Positions 8,344 through 16,835 of a stretch of 45,329 bases of DNA are shown here, piece after piece. The stretch comes from Bacteroidales bacterium (GTDB lineage: Bacteria > Bacteroidota > Bacteroidia > Bacteroidales > UBA932), in assembly GCA_024401745.1 (NCBI GenBank), contig JAKSKK010000016.1:1-45329 (forward strand), given 5' to 3'. Numbering within the stretch: position 1 is the first letter of the stretch; every line of letters begins with the position of its first letter. The notes beneath the pieces were generated by a model that saw nothing but the letters and a program-made list of their open reading frames with translations, was not told the DNA's origin and did no database searches. Position numbers and translations under genes: made by a program.

Positions 8344-9291
8344 ATGAATTATCTGCTTTCACTTCTGCCCATTGCCTTGTATCTGTTGATATTGAGGGCT
8401 CTTGACAGCTTCTCGCTGGCGAAGTGGAAGATACTGCTCTCCTGCATTGCTTTTGGTCTGCTGTGCTGCTTCGGGACGTTCATGCTCAGCCGGGCAACGG
8501 ACATACCTCCGTATGTAGTCCCCGTCCTTGAGGAAATCCTCAAGGGGCAGGCAGTGATCTTCCTGCTTTCAGGGAAAAAGATATTTTTCCTGCATGAAGC
8601 CCTTATTTATGGTGCTGCAACCGGCGCCGGTTTCTCTCTGACGGAGAATTTGATCTACCTGTATTTCAATCCGCAGATGCTGGTTGGAACAGCACTGGTA
8701 AGGGGCTTCGGCTGCGCAATCCTGCATATGGGATGCACGGCTCTGGCAGGCACGTTCCTGCTTGTTCTGGACAAAGCCATGCACATGTTGCCGGCAAGTG
8801 CTGCAGTATCGTTCGTCCCTTCCTTAATCATTCATCTGGCTTATAATCATGCCCAGGAAAGCAGGCTTGCGGATCCTCTGCTCCTGATGTGCATCGCGGT
8901 GGCGCTGTTCCTTGCGCTTTTCACAATATTGTTTTCATATGGTGAAAGGAGGATATACAAATGGATGGACCACAGCCTTTCGATCGACGTGCAGACACTT
9001 TCGGCAATACGTAAAGGTGTTTTTACATCAACCAAGACGGGTCAGTATCTTATTGCAGTACGAGATCAGTTCAAGCCGGAATGCTTCTTCGACATGGTCT
9101 GCTATGTGGAGCTGTACCTCGACCTCAAAATCGAGAAGCAGAGTTATATGCTCCTCTGCCAGGCAGGAATAGACGGCGCGGCCATGGGAAAGACGCTTGA
9201 GGAGCATCTTGCAAAGAAGGCCGAGCTGAAATCACTTAAAAAGTCCATAGGAAAAACAGGAATGCTGGTTCTGGCACCCCTGGTGGCATAA
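8344..9291 (+). CDS. PrsW-like intramembrane glutamic protease family protein
   Basis: A 315-residue membrane protein. The ATG at 8344 is preferred to the TTG at 8335, which lies in the -7 box. The first about 200 residues hold roughly seven hydrophobic segments. The PrsW/CPBP-type motifs are present: PVLEEILKG (Glu 63-64), GFSLTENLIY (Glu 101), a His at about 128 (LHMGCTA) and IIHLAYNH (His 164 and 169). PrsW of Bacillus subtilis cleaves the anti-sigma factor RsiW, and some relatives are tied to peptide modification or immunity. A soluble tail of about 110 residues (after about 205) has no domain I know. It sits in the island with the CHAT protein, so the island carries two protease-like proteins. 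Confidence 0.75.
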   Translation: MNYLLSLLPIALYLLILRALDSFSLAKWKILLSCIAFGLLCCFGTFMLSRATDIPPYVVPVLEEILKGQAVIFLLSGKKIFFLHEALIYGAATGAGFSLTENLIYLYFNPQMLVGTALVRGFGCAILHMGCTALAGTFLLVLDKAMHMLPASAAVSFVPSLIIHLAYNHAQESRLADPLLLMCIAVALFLALFTILFSYGERRIYKWMDHSLSIDVQTLSAIRKGVFTSTKTGQYLIAVRDQFKPECFFDMVCYVELYLDLKIEKQSYMLLCQAGIDGAAMGKTLEEHLAKKAELKSLKKSIGKTGMLVLAPLVA

Positions 9292-9770
9292 ATGATCGGC
9301 CCTTGGGGCACTGTCAGTTCGTGACAAGTGCTCCATCTATATATTGGACGTTCTCAGACAGGCGTGGAAAAACGACGATGAACGCTTACGATAAGATATA
9401 TTTATGTTCCAGTTGTGTCCGTTCTTCACGCAGCAGCCCCAAAACGGTCTGTATCGAAAATAGCAAGATGTGGTTTTGTGTCACAAACGTCCACAAACAG
9501 GTATCTTTAAGCTAATCGCAAATCAGCAACCAAAGCGTGTTTCTGTCGCATGTGGGGACGTTTACATATTTGTGTAGGCATTTCTGCTCCAGTTTGCGAG
9601 AGAATAGTTTGTTACTTTGCTCGTGTATAGTCGTGAGACATCTACGCAGATACTTCTACTGCCATTTCGTGCCGGCAGTCCATATTGCCCAAAATCGGGC
9701 GGGAATTGCATGCGGGGCAAAGTCCTCGTAATTGTAGGAAGTCTTCACAAATGAGGGCCATAGTGCCCTG
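9292..9770. other. Noncoding AT-richer stretch at the right edge of the island
   Basis: About 480 bp with no convincing gene; short open frames here lack family features. An 8-bp inverted repeat, AAACGTCC near 9485 and GGACGTTT near 9557, is set in similar surroundings (CACAAAC and GTGGGG). The stretch could be the end of a mobile element or decayed DNA at the junction with the broken GH31 gene. No transposase or integrase piece was recognised. Confidence 0.4.
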
Positions 9771-10517
9771 TGCCGGGCCACCACATCCTTCATCTCATCC
9801 CAGCTCCAGTAGCCGCATTTCGACTGTATGAAACCGTAGGTCCACAGGGCGTTCATGGGCGCACAGCCCGACAGTTCGTGCAGCCCCGATGACTCCGTCG
9901 GCGTTGCCGCCGTAGACGAAGTAGTAGTCTTTCCTGCATCCGCTCTCTGAGGATATGGTCATTCCGTCGGGGCCGTCCTCGAACATGCCCCTGCCGGTGT
10001 TGTCCCAGTAGATGCCCCAGCCTTTGGATGAGTGCAGCACCGGGATGCTGATATCCATGTTCTTATTGAAGATCTCGACCGTCTCGCCACGCCAGTTGAG
10101 CTTGCCGTAGCGGTGCTGCCCGAGGCCGTAGATGGCCTCGTCGTCGTCCAGCCGGAAGGTCTGCGACACGCCCTCGCCGGCCGTAGGCTTCTCTGAGAGC
10201 AGCACGGAGCCGTCCGGCCTGTAGAAGCTTACGCAACCATCTGCCAGACAGACGCTTACAATGAGTGAATCGGTCGAAAGGGTCACCTGCCCGCCGGACT
10301 TCGAGACGCTCCGGCGCACCTTCTGCGGCTGCAATATGACGCAGAGGGAACTGTCCTTTCCTTGCTGGATTCCGGCAAGCGGCTTCTCGACTCTCACGAT
10401 GCCGGGGGTGTAGCAGCTGAGCCTGACCGGACCGGCCTCGGTCTCCACATTCACGGGCCCGCTGCAGGAGCACACAAGTGCTGACAGCAAGGCAAATAGG
10501 GCAATGGCTTGTTTCAT
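9656..10517 (-). pseudogene. GH31 alpha-glycosidase (xylosidase-like), N-terminal piece, frameshifted
   Basis: The gene starts at the ATG at 10517 with a lipoprotein signal (LVCSCSG). The N-terminal GH31 domain is clear: EAIYGLGQHRYGKLNWRG, then FNKNMDISIPVLHSSKGWG, then DYYFVYGGNADGVIGAAR. Near 9877 the frame is lost: the expected ARELSGCAPMNALWTYGF needs a shift of two deleted bases or one inserted base. The second frame continues QSKCGYWSWDEMKDVVARHR to about 9770, where similarity stops, and ends at 9656. The (beta/alpha)8 catalytic core is therefore missing; a full enzyme has about 700-950 residues. Scraps of the rest appear at 3421-3617. GH31 members include alpha-glucosidases and alpha-xylosidases. 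The gene is almost certainly inactive unless the frameshift is a sequencing error. Confidence 0.8.
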
Positions 10518-10521
10518 GGTG

Positions 10522-10529
10522 CAAAGATA
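10522..10529 (-). promoter_or_regulatory. -7 box of the GH31 pseudogene
   Basis: TATCTTTG on the minus strand ends 4 nt before the ATG at 10517, so the transcript would have almost no leader. The promoter still looks intact although the gene is broken. Confidence 0.55.
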
Positions 10530-10533
10530 CAAT

Positions 10534-10562
10534 AAAAGGGGCTGCAAACCGCAGCCCCTTTG
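10534..10562 (-). terminator. Intrinsic terminator after the 10565-11740 gene
   Basis: GGGGCTGC at 10538-10545 pairs perfectly with GCAGCCCC at 10551-10558 around a 5-nt loop. The four A bases at 10534-10537 give a T tract on the minus strand, and TTT follows on the plus strand. It begins just past the stop of the minus-strand lipoprotein gene and lies directly upstream of the GH31 -7 box. Confidence 0.8.
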
Positions 10563-10564
10563 TC

Positions 10565-11740
10565 TTATTCGTTCCAGAGTTCCTTTATCGTCTCCGTCAG
10601 GTTCATGCCGTCGGGAACGTTTTCTGTAGGTGCGATCGAGCGTGCCTGGCCTCTCGTTCCGGGCATCTGCAGGTGGCACCACGGGTCATTCTCCTTGATC
10701 CAGTGGAATGCGTATTTCAGCCATTCCTGCCTCTGCTGCTCGGGCAGTTTGTACAGCCAGGTGATCTCGTCGTATCCCCATATGTATATCTGCTCCCAGA
10801 AGGGAAGGTCGGGGTTGCTGCGGTCGGACGGTTCGCCGGGATGGCTGCTCGTGCCCCAGTTGTCGAATTCCACTAGGTAGGGGTGGGGATAGGTGCCGTA
10901 CATGGCGTCGGTGAAGCCGCGCCTGAGCTGAGCCGTGAGGTATCCGTTCTCAGGGGTCTCTTCTATGCGCATCGGGAATGCGTTGTAATCGAGCACGCTG
11001 CGGCCGTCGGGGGTGAACATTCCCTCCTCTCCGGCGTGAGCGTCATACATCACATAGTGACGGCGGGCCTTGGGGTCGTAGTATGCGTGCATCTTGGAAA
11101 GGAACTCGTCGTAGGCCTTCCAATCCTTGTCCTGGTCGCCCACGAGCATGGTCTGGCCGAGGTGTACGCCCTCGCAGCCCATCTCCACGAAGTTGCCGAT
11201 CAGGAACGAGTACCACAGCTGGGTCTCGGTCTGGCGTATGTCGGGGACGCTGTTGCCGTCGCCCCAGTGACCAACGAATGAGCCGTCGGGGTAGAGCATC
11301 GCCTCGAGGTCGAAGTTCCTCTGCTCGGCGGGAAGTCCTAGGGATTCGAATGCCCAGGCGGGAATGCCGACCTTCTCGATCTCGTAAGTCATGAATTCGA
11401 AGCAGCAGCCCTGCAGGACAACGTCGGGAGCGGCTTCGTGAACCTTAGCGGCATAGTCCTTTGCCTTCTTGAGCCATTCAGGGTCGTTGAACCTGCTCTC
11501 TCCGCCCCAGATGCATACTGCGCGGCCTACGAACTTGGTGCCGGTCTCGACGATGAAGTCGATGTCGGCGTCCTTGTCGGGATATTCGTCAGTCAGGAGT
11601 CCCATCATGGTGATGGCGCGGTCGAGATAGTTGTTCAGGACCTCGTCAGAGGGCTTTCCGTCAAAGAAATACTTGTCGTCTGTAGTCTTGCTACATGCGC
11701 AGAACATAGTCAGCGCCAGAAGGATGATCGCTTTTTTCAT
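10565..11740 (-). CDS. Unknown lipoprotein, possibly TIM-barrel-like, in glycan locus
   Basis: A 391-residue protein with a short signal peptide and lipobox MFCACSK (Cys near residue 16). Its acidic and aromatic-rich segments, such as WGGESRFNDPEW, EMGCEGVHLGQT and YIWGYDEITWLY, give the look of a (beta/alpha)8 sugar-binding or glycosidase-like fold, but I cannot name the family or the catalytic residues. It has its own -7 box and a terminator, so it is transcribed alone. It sits between the GH31 pseudogene and the GH97/GH29 operon, which suggests a role with glycans; this is inference from position. Confidence 0.65.
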   Translation of the reverse strand: MKKAIILLALTMFCACSKTTDDKYFFDGKPSDEVLNNYLDRAITMMGLLTDEYPDKDADIDFIVETGTKFVGRAVCIWGGESRFNDPEWLKKAKDYAAKVHEAAPDVVLQGCCFEFMTYEIEKVGIPAWAFESLGLPAEQRNFDLEAMLYPDGSFVGHWGDGNSVPDIRQTETQLWYSFLIGNFVEMGCEGVHLGQTMLVGDQDKDWKAYDEFLSKMHAYYDPKARRHYVMYDAHAGEEGMFTPDGRSVLDYNAFPMRIEETPENGYLTAQLRRGFTDAMYGTYPHPYLVEFDNWGTSSHPGEPSDRSNPDLPFWEQIYIWGYDEITWLYKLPEQQRQEWLKYAFHWIKENDPWCHLQMPGTRGQARSIAPTENVPDGMNLTETIKELWNE

Positions 11741-11745
11741 GGCGG

Positions 11746-11869
11746 CAAAGATAGGGAATAGTATTTATACTCATGGAAAGAAAAGGTGTGATTTTCGTAT
11801 TATGAAGAGTTTAATGCGCATATTGCGAAACACATTCTTGCATAAAGAGTCTTTATTTTTCTAACTTTG
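11746..11869. promoter_or_regulatory. Divergent promoters of the glycan locus
   Basis: TATCTTTG on the minus strand (11753-11746) ends 5 nt before the lipoprotein start at 11740. TAACTTTG on the plus strand (11862-11869) lies 38 nt before the ATG at 11908, with CTTG at 11837-11840 as a -33 element at a 21-nt spacing. The plus promoter drives the phosphatase-GH97-GH29 operon. Confidence 0.65.
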
Positions 11870-11907
11870 CAGTCTATTACTACGTAATAACCAAAATCAA
11901 TCCAATA

Positions 11908-13497
11908 ATGAAATTCAAATCAATCCTTGCAGCCGTACTCGGCATCGCACTGGTGGCTTCATCATGCTGCCAGGACAAGACTCCCCGTGCAAAGCACGTC
12001 ATCTACATCGGACTTGACGCATTCAGCGCCGTAGGTCTCCAGAGGGCAGAGACTCCCAACTTCAACTGGATGATCGAGAACGGTGCCGTCTCACTTCACA
12101 CCCGCGTGGCACGCGAGACCTCATCAAGCCAGAACTGGATGTGCATGGTTTCAGGCGCCCCCATCGAGATGACCGGCGTCACAGACAACAGCTGGGAGTA
12201 CGAGACCCGCATGATCGAGCCCGCTGCCTACAACAACAAGATGATGTTCCCCACCATCTTCGACGACATCAAGGCTCAGCGTCCCGACGCAAAGGTCTAC
12301 GGCTTCTACGAGTGGGCAGGCCAGATCAGAATGTACGACATGGACTCCTTCGACTACTCAGAGAAGTGCGATGACGGCGAGTCAACCCTCCGCAAGGCAT
12401 TCGCAAAGTACATCGAGGACCAGCCCGAGTTCATCTTCATCTCAGTTGACGCAACCGACCACGCAGGCCACTCATTCGGTCACGAGAACCAGGGATACTA
12501 CGACTGCATCAGCATGTGCGACCAGCTCATCGGCGAGTTCGTCAAGGAGCTCGAGGCAAAGGGCATGATGAAGGACGCAGTCATCATGATCTCAGGCGAC
12601 CACGGCGGAATACGCCACGGCCATGGTGGAGACAACATGAGCGAGCTTGAGGTTCCCGTCATCATGTACGGCAAGGGCGTCACCAAGGGCAAGGTCATGG
12701 AGCACGCCAACATGATCTATGACATCGCAGCCACCATCGGCGGCCTTCTCGGCATCGAGATGCCCGCTGAGTGCCGCGGCAAGTTCATGTCACAGGCTTT
12801 CGAGCCCGCTACCGACAAGAGATACACCCCCATCCCTCTCGTACATCCTTTCCGTGGTGTAGCACAGGAGGTTTCCATCACCGTGGACGCTGAGGACGCA
12901 GAGGTTTACTACACCCTTAACGGCGGTACCCCCACTGTAGAATCTACCAAATACGAGGGACCTTTCGCAATCGACGGCAACACTGTCGTAAAGGCAGTCA
13001 CCTACAAGAACGGACAGTACTCTGACGTCGTGGAGAACCTTCTCTATGCCCAGGCACCTGAGGGATATGCTCCCATCGCATACAAGCTCTACAGGAACTA
13101 TCGTGGCGAGACCCTTCCCGACTTCTCAAAGCTCGGCCGCGCCGCAGCAGAGGGATACTGCTCCAACTTCACTCTCGACGAGCTTCCTTTCGATCCTTCA
13201 GAGGATGATTTCGCCGTTCTCTTCACATCCAAGCTTATCGTGAAGGAGGCTGGCAAGTTCCGCTTCCTCCTCGGATCTGACGACGGCTCGAAGCTCATCA
13301 TCGACCAGAAGGTCATCGTCGACAACGACGGTTCACACACCTATGGCGAGAAGTTCGGCGTTGCCGAGCTCGAGGCAGGCACCCACATCATCCAGGTCGA
13401 GTACTTCGAGGACTGTGAAGGCCAGCAGCTCAATCTTACCTGGGGCGCTGAGGGCCAGGGATGCTTCCCCTTCAGCCTTTCTGACCTTGAGAAGTAA
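11908..13497 (+). CDS. Alkaline-phosphatase-superfamily enzyme with chitobiase-like and PA14 domains
   Basis: A 529-residue lipoprotein (Cys near residue 20-21). Residues about 28-290 form a type I phosphodiesterase/alkaline-phosphatase superfamily domain. Metal ligands are visible in IYIGLDAFS (D37), TDHAGHSFGH (D184, H188) and SGDHGG (D231, H232), with a Ser/Thr nucleophile likely in ETSSSQNW near residue 73. Residues about 318-380 resemble the C-terminal chitobiase/hexosaminidase Ig-like domain (YYTLNGGTPT). Residues about 390-525 are PA14-like (FLLGSDDGSKLIID), a carbohydrate-binding fold. It probably removes phosphate or sulfate esters, or cleaves a phosphodiester, on glycans outside the cytoplasm. 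First gene of an operon with GH97 (9-nt gap) and GH29. Confidence 0.8.
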   Translation: MKFKSILAAVLGIALVASSCCQDKTPRAKHVIYIGLDAFSAVGLQRAETPNFNWMIENGAVSLHTRVARETSSSQNWMCMVSGAPIEMTGVTDNSWEYETRMIEPAAYNNKMMFPTIFDDIKAQRPDAKVYGFYEWAGQIRMYDMDSFDYSEKCDDGESTLRKAFAKYIEDQPEFIFISVDATDHAGHSFGHENQGYYDCISMCDQLIGEFVKELEAKGMMKDAVIMISGDHGGIRHGHGGDNMSELEVPVIMYGKGVTKGKVMEHANMIYDIAATIGGLLGIEMPAECRGKFMSQAFEPATDKRYTPIPLVHPFRGVAQEVSITVDAEDAEVYYTLNGGTPTVESTKYEGPFAIDGNTVVKAVTYKNGQYSDVVENLLYAQAPEGYAPIAYKLYRNYRGETLPDFSKLGRAAAEGYCSNFTLDELPFDPSEDDFAVLFTSKLIVKEAGKFRFLLGSDDGSKLIIDQKVIVDNDGSHTYGEKFGVAELEAGTHIIQVEYFEDCEGQQLNLTWGAEGQGCFPFSLSDLEK

Positions 13498-13506
13498 TTG
13501 ACAGTC

Positions 13507-15495
13507 ATGAGAAGAATCGCCACAGTAATCGCGGCTCTCGCACTTTCCGTGCTTGCTTTTGCCGCTCCTAAGCAGTACAGCGTCGCTTCCCCTGACGGAA
13601 GCATCGTAGTAGCCATCGACCCTGCAGCCATCAGCTACAGCGTAAGCGTAGACGGTGACCAGGTGCTTGCACCCTCACACCTTTCGCTCACTCTCAATGA
13701 CGGCACCGCATACAACGGACAGGTCAAGTTCCGCAAGGCCGTCAAGACCAGCGTGAACCAGACCATCGACGCCCCCATCTACCGCAAGGCAAAGGTCCAG
13801 GACAACTTCAACCAGATCGAGCTCCAGTACGCAACGTTCAAGGTTCTCTTCAGGGCCTACGACGACGGCGTTGCATACCGCTTCGTGAGCCTCAGCAAGA
13901 AGCCTTTCGAGGTAAAGGCCGAGCAGGTCGAGTTCGCATTCCCCGCTGACTGGAACGCATTCATCCCTTACGTGAACCAGAACGACGAGGGTGAGTTCGA
14001 CGATCAGCTCCACAACTCCTTTGAGAACCAGTACAAGTATCAGGACATCGCAGCGTGGGACACCAGGCACCTCGCTTTCCTTCCCCTCCTCATCGATGCT
14101 CCCAAGGGCGTGAAGCTCTGCATCAGCGAGGCTGACCTTCTTGCCTATCCCGGAATGTTCCTCTACAACGGCGACTGCAACAACGCGCTCGAGGGCTACT
14201 TCCCCAAGTACCCCACCAGCAAGGACATAGGTGACGGCGACGGCCGCTCATTCTATGTTCGCTCAACCGCTGACTATATCGCAAAGTGCGAGGCCGGCTG
14301 CTCATTCCCCTGGAGACTCATCGGTATCTCCCGTCAGGACAAGGAACTGGCCGACAACGACATGGTCTACCGCCTTGCCACACCCGCCGACCCTGCCATC
14401 GACTACAGCTGGGTTAAGCCCGGAAAGGTCGCTTGGGACTGGTGGAACAACTGGAACATCTACGGCGTTGACTTCGAGTCAGGCGTGAACAACGACACCT
14501 ACAAGTACTACATCGACTTCGCTTCAGCCAACGGCATCCCTTACATCATCATGGATGAAGGATGGTCAGTCGGTTTCGATGACCTCTTCCACGTGGTTCC
14601 CGAGATCAACCTCGAGGAGCTTGTGGCCTACGGAAAGGAGAAGAACGTCGACATCATCCTCTGGGCAGGCTACGGCCCGTTCTCAAAGGATATCGAGGGC
14701 GCATGCAGGAAGTACTCTGAAATGGGCATCAAGGGCTTCAAGGTCGACTTCATGGACTCATGCGACCAGCCCGTCGTCGAGTTCCATCGCCAGGCTGCCG
14801 AGATCGCGGCCAAGTACCATCTGATGGTGGACTTCCACGGAACATACAAGCCTACAGGCCTTCACAGGACTTATCCCAACGTCATCAACTACGAGGGCAT
14901 CTACGGTCAGGAGAACATGAAGTGGAACGACCATTGCGACCAGGTCACCTATGACGTGACCCTCCCTTACATCCGCTTCTTCGCAGGTCCCGCAGACTAC
15001 ACCCAGGGCGCCATGCACAACGCCAACAAGGACAACTTCCGTGCTGTATGGGACGAGGCCATGAGCCAGGGTACACGCTGCCACCAGCTTGCAATGTACG
15101 TCGTGTTCTCATCACCTCTCAACATGCTCTGCGACGCTCCCACCAACTACCTCAATGAGGCTGAGTGCACTCAGTTCATCGCCGAGGTTCCTGAAATCTG
15201 GGACGAGACGATCTCACTTGACGGCAAGGTGGCCGAGTATTCAGTGATTGCACGCCGCAGCGGCGACACCTGGTACGTAGGCGCTCTCGGCAACTGGGAC
15301 GAGCGTGACCTCGACATCAAGTGCGACTTCCTCCCTGAGGGCGACTACACAGTCACCATCTTCCAGGACGGTGTGAACGCAAACAAGGTCGCAAAGGACT
15401 ATAAGAAGTACACCAAGGACCTCTGCAAGTGCAGGAAGCTCCACGCTCACCTTGCATCCGGCGGCGGTTATGTTGCAATCATAAGCAAGAAATAA
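13507..15495 (+). CDS. GH97 glycoside hydrolase, retaining alpha-galactosidase type likely
   Basis: A 662-residue protein with a signal peptide (ALSVLAFAAPK). I chose the ATG at 13507 over the TTG at 13498. The N-terminal beta-sandwich is followed by a (beta/alpha)8 barrel with WDWWNNWN, MDEGWS and GIKGFKVDFMDSCDQ, then a C-terminal beta domain. GH97 contains inverting alpha-glucosidases (SusB) and retaining alpha-galactosidases. The Asp in KVDFMD (about residue 414) sits where the retaining branch has its nucleophile, and the Glu in NYEGIYG (about 463) is a candidate acid/base, so alpha-galactosidase is the better guess. It probably acts in the periplasm. The TAA stop overlaps the GH29 start by one base (TAATG). 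Confidence 0.85.
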   Translation: MRRIATVIAALALSVLAFAAPKQYSVASPDGSIVVAIDPAAISYSVSVDGDQVLAPSHLSLTLNDGTAYNGQVKFRKAVKTSVNQTIDAPIYRKAKVQDNFNQIELQYATFKVLFRAYDDGVAYRFVSLSKKPFEVKAEQVEFAFPADWNAFIPYVNQNDEGEFDDQLHNSFENQYKYQDIAAWDTRHLAFLPLLIDAPKGVKLCISEADLLAYPGMFLYNGDCNNALEGYFPKYPTSKDIGDGDGRSFYVRSTADYIAKCEAGCSFPWRLIGISRQDKELADNDMVYRLATPADPAIDYSWVKPGKVAWDWWNNWNIYGVDFESGVNNDTYKYYIDFASANGIPYIIMDEGWSVGFDDLFHVVPEINLEELVAYGKEKNVDIILWAGYGPFSKDIEGACRKYSEMGIKGFKVDFMDSCDQPVVEFHRQAAEIAAKYHLMVDFHGTYKPTGLHRTYPNVINYEGIYGQENMKWNDHCDQVTYDVTLPYIRFFAGPADYTQGAMHNANKDNFRAVWDEAMSQGTRCHQLAMYVVFSSPLNMLCDAPTNYLNEAECTQFIAEVPEIWDETISLDGKVAEYSVIARRSGDTWYVGALGNWDERDLDIKCDFLPEGDYTVTIFQDGVNANKVAKDYKKYTKDLCKCRKLHAHLASGGGYVAIISKK

Positions 15496-16835
15496 TGAAA
15501 AGAACACTTACCATCATCGCCCTGTTCCTTGCAATGACTGCGGGAATGTCGGCGCAGCAGAAGGCATACGAGCCTGCACCTGAGAACCTTGCCGCAAGGC
15601 AGAAGTTCACCGAGGACCGCTTCGGCATCTTCATCCACTGGGGAATCTATTCCATGCTCTCCGACGGAGAGTGGGTAATGAACACCTGGGGCCTCCCTTA
15701 CGATGAGTACAGCCGCCTTGCAGCTGGATTCTACCCTTCGAAGTTCAATGCTGAGGAGTGGGTCAAGGTCTTCAAGGCCGCAGGTGCGAAGTACATCACC
15801 ATAACCTCCCGTCACCATGACGGATTCTCGATGTTCGGCACCAAGGCAAGCCCCTACAACATCGTGGATGCCACTCCTTTCGGCCGTGACGTCCTCAAGG
15901 AGCTCTCCGAGGCCTGCGCCAAGGAGGGAATCACCCTGAATTTCTACTATTCACATCTCGACTGGGGCCGCAACGACTACTATCCCCGCGGAAATACCGG
16001 TCAGAAGTCAGAGCGCCCCGATGGCGACGAGAACAGCTGGGATCACTACCAGGCCTTCATGCGTGCACAGCTCACCGAGCTGCTGACCAACTACGGCCCC
16101 ATCGGCTGCATCTGGTTCGACGGTATGTGGGACAGGTATCTGCCTGACCATAAGGCTCATGGCGAGCTCTGGCGCCTGCGCGAGCAGTACGACCTCATCC
16201 ACTCCCTGCAGCCCGCCTGCCTGGTCGGCAACAATCATCACCGTCCCGTGTTCGAGGGTGAGGACATCCAGATATTCGAGAAGGATGTTCCCGGCCAGAA
16301 CACCACCGGTTTCTCAGCTGAGTCCGTAGTTTCTGACAGGCTCCCTCTTGAGACCTGCCAGACCCTGCGCAACTCCTGGGGCTATCAGGTCAATGACGAG
16401 GCCGTGAAGACCCCCGAGTATCTTGTCAAGTACCTTGTACGTACCGCAGGAAAGGATGCCAACCTTCTTCTGAACATCGGCCCCCGTCCTGACGGAACCC
16501 TGCCTGAGAGCTCTGTAGAGAGCCTTCTTGCAATGGGCAAGTGGCTTGAGAAATACGGCAGCACCATCTACGGAACCCGCGGTGGCTGTGTTCCCGAGCA
16601 GAGCTGGGGCGCCACTACCCAGAAGGGCAAGGAACTGTACGTGCACGTCCTCGACCATGCTGATGCCATCCTGGTTCCTGTCAAGGGAAATAAGCTTGTG
16701 TCAGCCGTTGCGTTCGACGGTGGTGCCAAGGTGCCTTTCTCTCAGGTTCCTGAGGGCATCGTCCTGACCCTTCCTGCAAAGCCGGAGGGCTGTTATGACC
16801 AGATTATCACGCTGACGTTCAAGAACGAGCTATAG
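15495..16835 (+). CDS. GH29 alpha-L-fucosidase
   Basis: A 446-residue secreted enzyme with signal peptide MKRTLTIIALFLAMTAG. The GH29 signatures are in order: DRFGIFIHWGIYS, ITSRHHDGFSMF, HLDWGRNDYY and CIWFDGMW, whose Asp (about residue 209) is the expected nucleophile, then LLLNIGPRPDG near the end of the barrel. The C-terminal part is short and beta-rich. It releases alpha-linked L-fucose with retention. It is translationally coupled to GH97, and the operon predicts a glycan with fucose, galactose and an ester or phosphate group. The stop TAG overlaps the convergent regulator gene within the palindrome CTATAG (16830-16835). Confidence 0.92.
   Translation: MKRTLTIIALFLAMTAGMSAQQKAYEPAPENLAARQKFTEDRFGIFIHWGIYSMLSDGEWVMNTWGLPYDEYSRLAAGFYPSKFNAEEWVKVFKAAGAKYITITSRHHDGFSMFGTKASPYNIVDATPFGRDVLKELSEACAKEGITLNFYYSHLDWGRNDYYPRGNTGQKSERPDGDENSWDHYQAFMRAQLTELLTNYGPIGCIWFDGMWDRYLPDHKAHGELWRLREQYDLIHSLQPACLVGNNHHRPVFEGEDIQIFEKDVPGQNTTGFSAESVVSDRLPLETCQTLRNSWGYQVNDEAVKTPEYLVKYLVRTAGKDANLLLNIGPRPDGTLPESSVESLLAMGKWLEKYGSTIYGTRGGCVPEQSWGATTQKGKELYVHVLDHADAILVPVKGNKLVSAVAFDGGAKVPFSQVPEGIVLTLPAKPEGCYDQIITLTFKNEL

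Noticed and set aside
1108-16835. A complete polysaccharide utilisation locus
   Set aside because: No SusC/SusD pair, hybrid two-component system or ECF sigma/anti-sigma pair is present in the window; only enzymes and one LytTR regulator are seen.
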